DNA of 30,042 nt from a virus: positions 1 to 30,042 of the IMG/VR virus record IMGVR_UViG_3300036774_000078. The stretch is one strand, 5' to 3'. A program made the translations under genes and the position numbers. Under the pieces are notes generated by a model, which was given only the letters and a program-made list of their open reading frames with translations, had not been told where the DNA came from and did not search any database. Below, one piece after another: positions 1 to 7,147 of the stretch; positions within the stretch are counted from its first letter, which is position 1, and each line of letters starts with the position of its first letter.

Positions 1-709
1 CCTGCTCCTCGCGCACGGCCTTCGGCACGAACCACGACGGTGTCGGGCCGAGTGACGTGCTCACCGACGCAGGCGCCGCCGCCGGCTTCGGTTTCTTCGC
101 CGGCTTCGGCGCCGGCGGCAGCTGTCGCGGAGGCAACGACAACGTCGGTTGTCGCGCAGCCCACTTCGCCATTCCGGGCGGCAGCATCTCCTCGACCTGC
201 GCTTCGCGCTCCGCCTCGCGCTGTGCAGCTGGCACGAGCGCCTCTGCGAGCGCAGCGCGCTGTGCCAGAGGCAACGGCTTCTCGGGCATGTTCGCCCAGA
301 ACGCTTCCTCGGCGAGCACGAGCGCGATCTCGAAGTCCTCGTCGCTCGCGGCGCCACGCGCGATGTCGTTCGAGACGGTCATGTTGAACACGCCGTCCTT
401 GCTGGCGCCGAACGTCAGGTGCGCGTTCAGTGCCTGCAGGAACGTGTGGACCCGGTACTCCAGCTCCGGGTCGATGCGCTTCGTCTTCGATCGCAGACCC
501 ATCTCCGCGTTCAGCACATGCTCGAAGCTCTCGTCGAGGAAGACCCCGCCCGGATCGATCGTGACCGTGAACGCTTCAGGCGTGGAGCCGATGTCGACAA
601 CGATGCCGTGTGGCTTCTTGCTCAGCCAGGCGATCAGCTTGTCCTGAAACGCCGGGTCGATGTCGTAGAGCGTGATGTCGTCGGCAACAGCCGCGCGTCG
701 TTTGGCCAT
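1..709 (-). CDS. Unknown phage protein, C-terminus cut by window edge
   Basis: The minus-strand frame is open from an ATG at 709 to the left edge, about 236 codons with no stop, so the gene is partial. The start has an AGGAAG ribosome site 5 nt upstream and follows the helicase stop by 15 nt, so it is probably the next gene of the replication operon. Residues 1-165 look folded and mixed alpha/beta. Residues about 165-220 are rich in Ala, Pro, Lys and Glu (a flexible tether with PAPKPAKKPKPAAAP), followed by a short segment LGPTPSWFVPKAVREEQ at the edge. I recognise no family. The long plus-strand frame over the same bases is an antisense shadow. Confidence 0.75.
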   Translation of the reverse strand, partial: MAKRRAAVADDITLYDIDPAFQDKLIAWLSKKPHGIVVDIGSTPEAFTVTIDPGGVFLDESFEHVLNAEMGLRSKTKRIDPELEYRVHTFLQALNAHLTFGASKDGVFNMTVSNDIARGAASDEDFEIALVLAEEAFWANMPEKPLPLAQRAALAEALVPAAQREAEREAQVEEMLPPGMAKWAARQPTLSLPPRQLPPAPKPAKKPKPAAAPASVSTSLGPTPSWFVPKAVREEQ

Positions 710-724
710 GAACGCTTCCTAGGA

Positions 725-2146
725 TCACATGTCCTGGAAGCCATCGTACTCGTCAAACTCCGAGCCAGCAAGAACGTCGAAACGCACGCATTCCTTGGCA
801 AACGCGAGCTTGTGGATCCCGACGGGGCCGTTTCGCTGCTTGCCGAGGATGATCTCTGCCCATCCTTCGAGGGACGGATCGTCGGCGTACATCGAGGGTC
901 GGAACACGAAGAGCACGGCATCGGCGTCCTGCTCGATGGCGCCCGACTCACGCAGGTCGCTCAGCTGCGGGCGCTTGTCGCTGCCCTTCCGCGTCTCGCT
1001 CGACCGGTTCAACTGCGAGAGCGCGATGACGACGATTTCTTCCTGCTTCGCGAGCAGCTTCAGCGAGCGCGACACGAGCGCGACTTCCTGCTCACGGTTC
1101 TGCCCCTTGCCGCGCTGTGCCTGCACCAGCTGCAGGTAGTCGACGATGACGACCCGGAGCCGCGAACACCTGACGTTGCCGATGCGCTTGTTCGCGATGT
1201 CGGCCTTGAGCTTGCGAACGCGCGCTCGAATCTCCGAGATCGTGATTCCGCCCGTGTCGTCGATCCAGATGGGCAGCTTCTCCATTGCTGCCACGGCGTT
1301 CGTGATCGCGGGCCAGTGGTTGCCGATCTTGTTAGGCGTACGGAACGTGTTTAGCGGGATCCGCGTGTGTGACGACAACATGCGCGTCACCAGCTGCGAG
1401 CCAGGCATCTCCAGCGAGAACACCGCGACGCCTTCGTCTTGCTTCGCGATGCTCTCGCCGAGTCCCATCGCGAACGACGTCTTGCCCGAGCCGGGACGCC
1501 CCGCGACGATGTACAGGTTGCCTTCGTGCAAGCCGCTCATCGCCTCGTCGAGCGGCTTCAGCTTCATCGACGTGCCGGTGATCGTCGCGCCCCTTTGCGA
1601 CATCGCCTGCAGTGATGCCAACGTCTCGGCGAGCGAGTCGTGGATCGGCACGAGGAACTTGTCCTGCTGCTGGTGCGCGATCTCAGCGAACCACTGCTCG
1701 GCTTCTTCGAGCAGCGTCTGCACGTCCTCGTTTGGTACCGCGCCACCTCGGATGGTTCCGATGATCGTCTGCGCACGCGCCATCGCCTGCCGCAGTCGCC
1801 ACTTCTCGCGAACGATGGCCGCGTACTCCTCGACGTGCGCGACGTACGGGACCGTGTCGTGGATCTGCGCGAGGTATGGCGTGCCACCGATCTGCGCGAG
1901 TCGCCCCGAATCCTTCAGCGCGTTCGCCACTGTCACGAGATCGATCGGTTTGCCAGCTTCGCGAAGCTCGACGATGGCCTCGAAGATCCGCTTGTTCGCG
2001 TCCGCGTAGCAGTAGTCCGGCTGGCAGACGCTGATCACGTCGTCGTACTTCGCCGGGTCGACTATCATTGCCGAGATCATCGCGGCCTCTGCATCGAGGT
2101 CGCAGATCGGGGCGGTGTCTTGCCTCAGCGGGACGACGTCGGCCAT
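725..2146 (-). CDS. dnaB: Replicative DNA helicase, DnaB family
   Basis: Hexameric 5'-3' helicase that unwinds the fork during phage replication. The 473 residues match the usual DnaB length. Residues 10-120 resemble the DnaB N-terminal helical domain (DLDAEAAMISAMI). The RecA-like domain has Walker A GRPGSGKT at about 216-223, SLEMP near 244, Walker B VVIVDYLQL at 332-340 and the ALSQLNR segment near 375, followed by the helicase motif LSDLRESGAIEQDAD. All catalytic residues appear present and no intein is seen. The ATG overlaps the stop of the upstream loader gene by 1 nt (TGATG), fitting coupled synthesis of helicase and loader. This family assignment is very secure. Confidence 0.97.
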   Translation of the reverse strand: MADVVPLRQDTAPICDLDAEAAMISAMIVDPAKYDDVISVCQPDYCYADANKRIFEAIVELREAGKPIDLVTVANALKDSGRLAQIGGTPYLAQIHDTVPYVAHVEEYAAIVREKWRLRQAMARAQTIIGTIRGGAVPNEDVQTLLEEAEQWFAEIAHQQQDKFLVPIHDSLAETLASLQAMSQRGATITGTSMKLKPLDEAMSGLHEGNLYIVAGRPGSGKTSFAMGLGESIAKQDEGVAVFSLEMPGSQLVTRMLSSHTRIPLNTFRTPNKIGNHWPAITNAVAAMEKLPIWIDDTGGITISEIRARVRKLKADIANKRIGNVRCSRLRVVIVDYLQLVQAQRGKGQNREQEVALVSRSLKLLAKQEEIVVIALSQLNRSSETRKGSDKRPQLSDLRESGAIEQDADAVLFVFRPSMYADDPSLEGWAEIILGKQRNGPVGIHKLAFAKECVRFDVLAGSEFDEYDGFQDM

Positions 2147-3081
2147 CAGGGCACCTGTCGCATGTCGGGACCATCGACATCCACGCCGATCGCGTCACCG
2201 AAGAAGCGGCTCTCAGCTCGCGGTCCGAGCGTGTCGATGAGCGACTGGGGCTTGACGTTCGTCGTGATGATGGTCGGTAGCCCGGCGCTCCAGCGCGCGT
2301 TTGAGAGCAAGTTCAGCTGCTCGCGCACCCAGTCCGTCGTCCGCTGCGCTGCGAGGTCGTCGAGCACTAACAGGTCCGTCGTCGATGCCTTGTCCATGAG
2401 GCCGCGATGCTCGGGCTCGTCGTACGAACGACGAATGCGTTCGAGGAAGTCGGGCACGTATACGAACATCGAGTTCCGCAGGCGATAGCGTGAGAGCAGG
2501 TCAGCGACCACCGAGATGGCCAGGTGCGTCTTGCCGACGCCGTAGTGCTGCCCGACGATGAGTAGATTGCTCTTCGTTGCGCCTCGACGAAACTCGACGG
2601 CGTACCGTTGGCACTGCGCCAACGCTTCCTTCTGCTTCGGCGTCTTCGGCACGTAGGTGCTGAACCGCGCACTGAGCAGTCGTGTGGCAACGCCAACGGA
2701 CGTGAGCTTCTGGCGCAAGATGTGTTCGCGCCAGCGCGGGCACCACTCCATCCGGAGACCCTTCTCGCGGTCCCAGCACGGCGCCTTGCCTCGCTCCTGC
2801 TCGTACTCCGATGCGCACGCGCCGCCGTGCGGGGGGCACGTCGCGCAGAGCTTCAGCCGCGTCTTCGCTTCGTCTAGCGAAGCGTCGTTCACGGTCTGGA
2901 TGAAGTCGTCGAGCGTGAAGTCCTTCGGGAACAGAACCGCGACTTCCTGGCCGTGCGTTTTTGCAATCCACTTCCGGATGTTCTCGTCACCGACGCGCTC
3001 CCGCACTTCGCGATCACGTTCACGCGCCTGCCGCTGCGTGAACTCCAGCATGCTCACCACGATGCCGCCGATCTGTTTCAT
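2146..3081 (-). CDS. DnaC-like AAA+ helicase loader with Cys-rich insert
   Basis: Probable ATPase that loads the adjacent DnaB-type helicase. The 311 residues have Walker A GQHYGVGKT at about 177-185, Walker B LLVLDDL at 237-243 and a sensor-1-like ITTN at 272-275, the order found in DnaC/DnaI/IstB ATPases. Between a charged N-terminal helix and the ATPase core lie cysteines at about 79, 82, 89, 102 and 114 (CATC, GGAC, PCW, WCPRW), which could bind zinc or an Fe-S cluster; some phage loaders and DnaI have N-terminal zinc domains. ATG at 3081 has an AGGGAA site and overlaps the initiator stop by 4 nt (ATGA). The C-terminus ends soon after the last AAA+ helix. Confidence 0.9.
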   Translation of the reverse strand: MKQIGGIVVSMLEFTQRQARERDREVRERVGDENIRKWIAKTHGQEVAVLFPKDFTLDDFIQTVNDASLDEAKTRLKLCATCPPHGGACASEYEQERGKAPCWDREKGLRMEWCPRWREHILRQKLTSVGVATRLLSARFSTYVPKTPKQKEALAQCQRYAVEFRRGATKSNLLIVGQHYGVGKTHLAISVVADLLSRYRLRNSMFVYVPDFLERIRRSYDEPEHRGLMDKASTTDLLVLDDLAAQRTTDWVREQLNLLSNARWSAGLPTIITTNVKPQSLIDTLGPRAESRFFGDAIGVDVDGPDMRQVP

Positions 3082-4421
3082 GTGAGTTCCCTTTTCGCTC
3101 GCGCGAACAACCGGTCGATCGTTGGGTGGCTTCCGTCGCCGTTAGCAGCGCTGCTTGGCGCAGGCACCGCGACGCTCTTTTTCTTCAGCAACAGCGCAGC
3201 GGAGTCGATGAAGCTGCAGAATCGGTCGTCCCATTTGGCCGGCGGCGCGTACCCACGGAACGTGGGGTGCGCCCGTAACTGGATCAGAGCCGTCTCGTAC
3301 TCGCTGTGGCTCAGCCCACGCGCCAGCGCGTACGCCTCGTGCTCTGGCAACGGCACGTACGTCTCCCCCGTCACTGGTTTGACCAGCAGCTCCGGGCGCC
3401 TGACCGGTCGGCCTGGAAGTCCGGGCTCGGGAGCGAAGCGTTCTTCGGGATCCTTGGTCTCCGAGGGAGCAGAAGCAGCAACAGCAGGTGCGTTTCGCGC
3501 GCCCGCGTCAGAGGCTGCTGCTTTAGCAGCAGGATCTGAGTTAGGTACGGCTAGGCACGGTACGGCTAGGCTAGGAGTGACGTTTTGTTCGGATTCTTGG
3601 GTACTGTGACTACGCGGCGTAACGGGTGCAGGGTAATCCATCACATCGCGTGACGGTTTTCGGTCACGAGCCGTAACGGAGGGCGACGTCACGGTTCGTG
3701 ACTGCTGCGGCTCACTGTTCACGTCGTCACGTTGCGTGACGGGCGCTCCGCATAGCAGCCCCGAAGAACCTGTCATCTTTGCGTAACCATTCGCAACTTC
3801 CATAATTTCTGTTGCTGGAAGGAACCACTCACCGAACGGTTTTCGGTATTTCTCGAACCGACTGTGGAGTTCTGCTTCCACGGCAGCGGCGGAGGCGGAC
3901 TCGAACTGCACCAGGAGTTCGATGGCGGCCCCGTGTGCATGCTGAAGCTCCGCAATCCGACGCTGCACCCGGCTGCTGATGCCGATCTTGATGTCCTGAG
4001 TCTGCGTGGACCGCAAAAAGTAGACGAACAGCTTTTCTGGCTCGTTTAAGCGACCCTCGTCGAGCTTCTTCTTGGAGGCCAAATCACGACGTCGCGCCCG
4101 GTACTCTCGTTGTCTCTGGGCGTCGGTCTGGTTCGCTTCTTGCGCCTCGATAAACTTGGGGAGCACGAGGGCTCCCTCGGTCTGGAGGATGGAGCCTCGA
4201 TCGAGCAGTCGGCGCAGACCAACCGTGACGATCTCCAATGGAAGTCCAGTCATGGCGACCAGCGCTTCCTCGGCGCTCTCTGGACCGAACTCGAACACGC
4301 CGGCGCGGTCGACCTTCCGGAGAAGGTGCATCAGGACAGTCTGTCCCTCCCACCGAACCAGCTTCCAAGTAGCTGTATCCCGAGTGTAAACACGCACGTA
4401 CCGCTCGTCGGACCAGTCCAT
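3078..4421 (-). CDS. Replication initiator with winged helix and inserted Mug113/T5orf172 (GIY-YIG-like) domain
   Basis: Probable origin-binding initiator, judged by its place directly upstream of the loader and helicase. Residues 1-95 look like a phage replication winged-helix domain (VLMHLLRKVDRAGVFEF, then LEIVTVGLRRLLDRG), followed by a basic segment RQREYRARRRD. Residues about 130-205 match the Mug113/T5orf172 branch of GIY-YIG proteins (LFVYFLRS, IKIGISS, RRIAELQ, AELHSRF, GEWF). Residues 215-335 are a low-complexity linker whose DNA carries repeats (see origin entry). Residues 340-447 form a second small domain (HPTFRGYAPPAKWDDRFCSF). I prefer ATG at 4421 over GTG at 4430 because GGAGAGG then lies about 8 nt upstream. 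DNA cutting by the inserted domain is unproven. Confidence 0.8.
   Translation of the reverse strand: MDWSDERYVRVYTRDTATWKLVRWEGQTVLMHLLRKVDRAGVFEFGPESAEEALVAMTGLPLEIVTVGLRRLLDRGSILQTEGALVLPKFIEAQEANQTDAQRQREYRARRRDLASKKKLDEGRLNEPEKLFVYFLRSTQTQDIKIGISSRVQRRIAELQHAHGAAIELLVQFESASAAAVEAELHSRFEKYRKPFGEWFLPATEIMEVANGYAKMTGSSGLLCGAPVTQRDDVNSEPQQSRTVTSPSVTARDRKPSRDVMDYPAPVTPRSHSTQESEQNVTPSLAVPCLAVPNSDPAAKAAASDAGARNAPAVAASAPSETKDPEERFAPEPGLPGRPVRRPELLVKPVTGETYVPLPEHEAYALARGLSHSEYETALIQLRAHPTFRGYAPPAKWDDRFCSFIDSAALLLKKKSVAVPAPSSAANGDGSHPTIDRLFARAKRELT
3544..3742 (-). other. Candidate replication origin inside the initiator gene (iteron-like repeats)
   Basis: Two repeat sets lie in the linker-coding part of the initiator gene. 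Set 1 is a 13-bp direct repeat GGTACGGCTAGGC at 3544-3556 and 3559-3571. Set 2 is an octamer close to CGTNACGG at 3618-3625, 3649-3656, 3672-3679, 3687-3694, 3697-3704 (last two bases TG), 3725-3732 (ends GT) and 3735-3742, plus an inverted relative CGGTCACG at 3661-3668. A perfect 8-bp hairpin CTGCTGCT-TT-AGCAGCAG lies next to the set at 3515-3532, and a T-richer stretch at 3581-3605 separates the sets. Lambda O and P22 gene 18 carry their origins in the same place. Origin function is inferred. Confidence 0.55.
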
Positions 4422-4468
4422 CAGCGGCACCTCTCCCGTGAAACGTCCTGCCCCTTCACGGCGCCCCT

Positions 4469-4669
4469 TCAGACGATCGGTGGTGTATTTGTGACCCCGA
4501 GTTCCTTCGCGTAACGGCGCAGACCGCGACGTAGGATCTCAGTTTTGTTCAGTTTTTCGAGCGACGCAGCCTGCTCTAACAGGCCGTAATCCTCCAGGTC
4601 CAGAGACAGGAGGATCTTCTTGATCGTCGGCTCGCTCGACTCGTCCTCAGTCGGATCGTTCTTTTCCAT
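4469..4669 (-). CDS. Small ribbon-helix-helix-like DNA-binding protein
   Basis: A protein of 66 residues with a charged N-terminus followed by IKKILLSLDLEDYGLLEQAA and then LNKTEILRRGLRRYAKELG. A short beta strand followed by two helices with the pattern ...KTEILRRGLRRY fits the CopG/Arc ribbon-helix-helix fold, used as dimeric repressors. It sits just upstream of the initiator gene and could control the replication operon. The ATG at 4669 has a weak GGTGAG site; GTG codons at 4678 and 4675 are alternatives. The AT-rich gap upstream could hold its own promoter. Confidence 0.6.
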   Translation of the reverse strand: MEKNDPTEDESSEPTIKKILLSLDLEDYGLLEQAASLEKLNKTEILRRGLRRYAKELGVTNTPPIV

Positions 4670-4680
4670 GCTCACCACTG

Positions 4681-4709
4681 GTAGTAGGGGGCTCGAACGA
4701 ACAGGTCAA
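4681..4709 (-). promoter_or_regulatory. Possible sigma70-like promoter for the small RHH gene and initiator
   Basis: On the minus strand, TTGACC (4709-4704) is followed after 17 nt by TACTAC (4686-4681), 11 nt before the ATG at 4669. Upstream, 4711-4745 is the most AT-rich stretch of this GC-rich window (TATATATTTACTAG and a run of A), which could act as an UP element. The -35 is a good match and the -10 poor (3 of 6), and the leader would be only a few bases long. Confidence 0.35.
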
Positions 4710-4742
4710 GCAATTTTTCTATCTAGTAAATATATAGGAATC

Positions 4743-5495
4743 TTATGTATGGCCTGTGCGACGCTTCTTCATCTTGCACATCGCTGGATCTCCATGAATC
4801 GTCCCCGTCACGAGGTTCCCTCCGAGCGGCTGCCCCTTCAGGATCAGGGTCTGACACCGACAACAGGGAAGGTCCCAGCTGGACGTGATGATGTGCCCGT
4901 ACTTGCTCGGGTGGCCCCCGTCGTCGGCGTACCGCATCTGCGGCCACTTGCCCTTGCCGGCGAAGTCCGGCGCGGGGTCCTTGCGGTAGCTCCCGCCTCC
5001 ACCGCCGCCGGCGCGATCGGGCTCGCGCCTGAGTTCGGAACATGACCGCAGATCAGTCTGCGGCACGAGAAAGTGCGGCGGTCCGGCCGTCTCCTCCGTG
5101 TTCCAGTACACGTTTTTCTTCGCGTCGCTCCCGAGCATCCAGCCAGCGATCACGAACTCGGGGCTGTCGCGATCGATGACGAGGATGAACACGCCGTCGT
5201 CGGGATCGCTCTCGTGCACATGCAGCCCGCCCATCGCGAAGTGCTCCACGCGCACATGCAGCCCGGAGACGCTTAGCCCGAGCTTCTTCCAGACCTTCCA
5301 CTGATCCACGCTCGTGAACTCGCCGTTCCACTCGCGATGGAGGGCGAGAGCCACGGCTTGTTCGGCACATGCCGTCTGGACGGAGAGCACTTCCGGCGCT
5401 GTGCTGGCGCCGCGCGCCGCATGGCGCTCCCGCCCGATGAGAGTCGCGCGTGCGATCTTCTCGGGCGAGAGCGTCCCCTTCATGCGGCGGGTCAC
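4743..5495 (-). CDS. PD-(D/E)XK-like phage protein with C-terminal Cys cluster
   Basis: 250 residues. Residues 40-150 follow the pattern of a phage restriction-endonuclease-like family that often sits next to recombination genes: a helix with CAEQAVA (E45), then strands HVRVEHF, VFILVIDRD and FVIAGWMLGSDAKK, ending HFLVP. The expected acidic residue before the second strand is not obvious (it reads LSVSG), so nuclease activity is uncertain. A Gly-rich linker (165-168) leads to a tail with CCRC near 211-214 and C240, possibly zinc binding. GTG at 5495 overlaps the recT stop by 4 nt and has GGTGAAG 7 nt upstream; the ATG at 5483 lacks a site. Contains one copy of the CGGCACATGCCG motif at 5363. 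Confidence 0.55.
   Translation of the reverse strand: MTRRMKGTLSPEKIARATLIGRERHAARGASTAPEVLSVQTACAEQAVALALHREWNGEFTSVDQWKVWKKLGLSVSGLHVRVEHFAMGGLHVHESDPDDGVFILVIDRDSPEFVIAGWMLGSDAKKNVYWNTEETAGPPHFLVPQTDLRSCSELRREPDRAGGGGGGSYRKDPAPDFAGKGKWPQMRYADDGGHPSKYGHIITSSWDLPCCRCQTLILKGQPLGGNLVTGTIHGDPAMCKMKKRRTGHT
5363..5374 (-). repeat. 12-bp palindromic motif CGGCATGTGCCG, copy 1
   Basis: Reads CGGCACATGCCG on the plus strand, inside the coding region of the PD-(D/E)XK-like gene. It is identical in reverse orientation to the copies at 8267 and 20668. See findings. Confidence 0.5.
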
Positions 5496-6484
5496 TCGAT
5501 CACTTCACCCGTACGCGGATCGATGTTGCCGACGATGCGCTCGTCGTCGTCGATGGGTCGCGTGTTGACTTCGGGACGCGCGACCGCTGCCGGTGGCGCC
5601 GTCGCCGGTTCCTGTTGCACCGCTCGCCTTCGCCGCTGCACGGGTTGCACGGCGGGCTGCGTCGGCGCATCGGCGAGCTGGTCGAGCGCGCTCTTCGTCG
5701 GCTCCTGCAGCTGCGGAGCAGACGACGCGAGCGACGAGAGGTCGAGTTCCGCGACGGCGTGCCGCCCCGCTTCCTCGGTGTCCTCTGCGACCATCGCGCG
5801 TGCCAGATCCGTGTCCGCGCTGAGCGTGAGCGTGTCGCACAACCTTCGGAGCGCGGTCTTCGCCCACATCGCTTCGGTGTTGTCGATCCAGGGGCCGTAG
5901 CCTTTCTTGGCAGAGTCGCTCGCGCTCATCGCCTTCTTGATCTCCGGCAGGCCGACGACGATGAAGCGGTCGTACGTGCCCTCCTCCTTCGAGGACCAGA
6001 TCACCTTCGCGTAGGCGTACTTCAAGGGACCGCGCACCTCGGAGTCAGTCGGCCGGTGCGAGAGCGTCGCGGGCTCGTAGGCGTAGTCGAACTGGTCGTT
6101 CTCGAAGACAACGCGGGCGTAGATGTCCCTGATCGTCGCGTCCGAGCCGCGAGCGAGCTTGCGCAGACCCTTGTACCCCGTCTGGAACGAGCAGACGAAG
6201 CTGTTCGTGTTCTTGTTCCAGCGAGGGATCAGGAACCCCTCACCGAACACGCTGTCGAGCGAGAGCCCGACCTGCGCCGCCTGGATGACGGCGCCGATGA
6301 CGCTGATCGGGTCGCACTCCAGGATGCGCGGAGTGGTCTGCACCGCGGTGAGGTACACGCGGAACAGGCGCTTGCCGTCGATGTGTCTCGGCAACGCCGA
6401 GAGGATCTGTGCCTGCACCTTGTCGTTCATGAAAAGCGAACGCAGGTTCGCCATCTTCTGCTTCGGGGAAACTACTTCGGTCAT
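5492..6484 (-). CDS. recT: RecT-family single-strand annealing protein
   Basis: Anneals complementary single strands, working with a 5'-3' exonuclease (here the YqaJ-type enzyme at 7148-8116) in phage recombination. The 330 residues include the family pattern LFRVYLTAVQTTPRILECDP (about 40-59), VIGAVIQAAQVGLSLDSVFGE (62-82), FLIPRW and FQTGYKGLRKLA (100-111), followed by an expected mixed domain to about 240. The last 75 residues are a Pro/Gln/Ala-rich flexible tail, common in phage annealases and often a docking site for host SSB. ATG at 6484 has AAGGAG 10 nt upstream. It lies 21 nt after the sigma-like gene. Confidence 0.93.
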   Translation of the reverse strand: MTEVVSPKQKMANLRSLFMNDKVQAQILSALPRHIDGKRLFRVYLTAVQTTPRILECDPISVIGAVIQAAQVGLSLDSVFGEGFLIPRWNKNTNSFVCSFQTGYKGLRKLARGSDATIRDIYARVVFENDQFDYAYEPATLSHRPTDSEVRGPLKYAYAKVIWSSKEEGTYDRFIVVGLPEIKKAMSASDSAKKGYGPWIDNTEAMWAKTALRRLCDTLTLSADTDLARAMVAEDTEEAGRHAVAELDLSSLASSAPQLQEPTKSALDQLADAPTQPAVQPVQRRRRAVQQEPATAPPAAVARPEVNTRPIDDDERIVGNIDPRTGEVIE

Positions 6485-6505
6485 GCTCTGGTTCTCCTTC
6501 GTGGT

Positions 6506-6916
6506 TCAGAAAAGAAACTCTTCCTTCGCAAGTCTTCGTCGCTTCGAGAGTGGGCCCGTATGGGCCCTTGCGGGGAGCGCGCTGTACGCTCGCAAGAGAG
6601 CCTTCTCCAGCTTGTGGAGGGCCCTTCCTTCAATCTGCCGAACGCGCTCCCTGGTGACCCCGAGATGCTGGCCGATCTCCTCGTAGGTCATGAACGTGCT
6701 TCCGTCGTCGAGCGGATACGGATCAGGAGCCGTGTTCGGAGCCATCGCCGGTACGAGCGCGTTGGGAGCCACTCTCAGGCGCCAGGCCACGCGCTCGCGG
6801 ATCTCATGCGTGATCCGAGAGAGAGTGGTTTCGGACCAGAGCGTGCCGCGCTCCCGCATACTGCGAATCAGGGAGTCTCGGACGGTGAAGTTGGTCAACA
6901 TCGTGCGCGTTTTCAC
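6506..6916 (-). CDS. Sigma-70 region-4-like helix-turn-helix protein
   Basis: 136 residues. Residues about 77-107, TYEEIGQHLGVTRERVRQIEGR, are a textbook sigma region 4.2 (-35 recognition) helix-turn-helix, but no region 2 is present, so it cannot be a complete sigma factor. Candidate roles are a -35-binding activator or a sigma appropriator for phage promoters. The N-terminal 70 residues are basic and Pro-rich. I place the start at GTG 6916, where AAGGGG lies 8 nt upstream and the codon overlaps the previous TAG (TAGTG); an ATG at 6901 is also possible. Longer versions reaching 7099 would bury most of the preceding gene. Confidence 0.8.
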   Translation of the reverse strand: MKTRTMLTNFTVRDSLIRSMRERGTLWSETTLSRITHEIRERVAWRLRVAPNALVPAMAPNTAPDPYPLDDGSTFMTYEEIGQHLGVTRERVRQIEGRALHKLEKALLRAYSALPARAHTGPLSKRRRLAKEEFLF

Positions 6917-7137
6917 TACACGTTCCCCTTTTTGCTTTCGGCACGCGCGGCTTCCCACTTCGCAAGCTGCGCGCTGACGACGCGAAGCACCGGCGCCAGG
7001 CCCGTCACCGTCTCCTGTTGCTGGCGCAGGCGCTCCGAGAGGATGTCGAGACGAGTTTCGTTCGCGCGCTGCCAGAGGATGAGGCACACCGTGTTGCAAA
7101 GCGTGCCGAGCAGAATAACGAGTTGCCAGCCGTTCAT
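6916..7137 (-). CDS. Small membrane protein with coiled coil
   Basis: 73 residues. An N-terminal hydrophobic segment (residues 5-22, LVILLGTLCNTVCLILW) is followed by a charged, heptad-like region (ETRLDILSERLRQQQETV...), so it is probably a single-pass membrane protein with a cytoplasmic or periplasmic coiled coil. A strong GAGGAGG lies 5 nt before ATG 7137, inside the 10-nt gap after the exonuclease stop. No family is recognised. It resembles small i-spanin-like or membrane-anchoring proteins only in layout; its position among recombination genes argues against lysis. Confidence 0.7.
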   Translation of the reverse strand: MNGWQLVILLGTLCNTVCLILWQRANETRLDILSERLRQQQETVTGLAPVLRVVSAQLAKWEAARAESKKGNV

Positions 7138-7147
7138 GGTGACCTCC

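Noticed and set aside
57-1354. Long plus-strand open frames at the left end (up to 401 codons)
   Set aside because: They lie antisense to the unknown edge gene and the helicase gene; composition is Arg/Ser/Ala-rich as expected for a GC-rich shadow frame.
4700-4745. AT-rich patch as replication origin
   Set aside because: No iterons or DnaA-like boxes; the repeat cluster at 3544-3742 is a better candidate, and the patch fits a promoter region.
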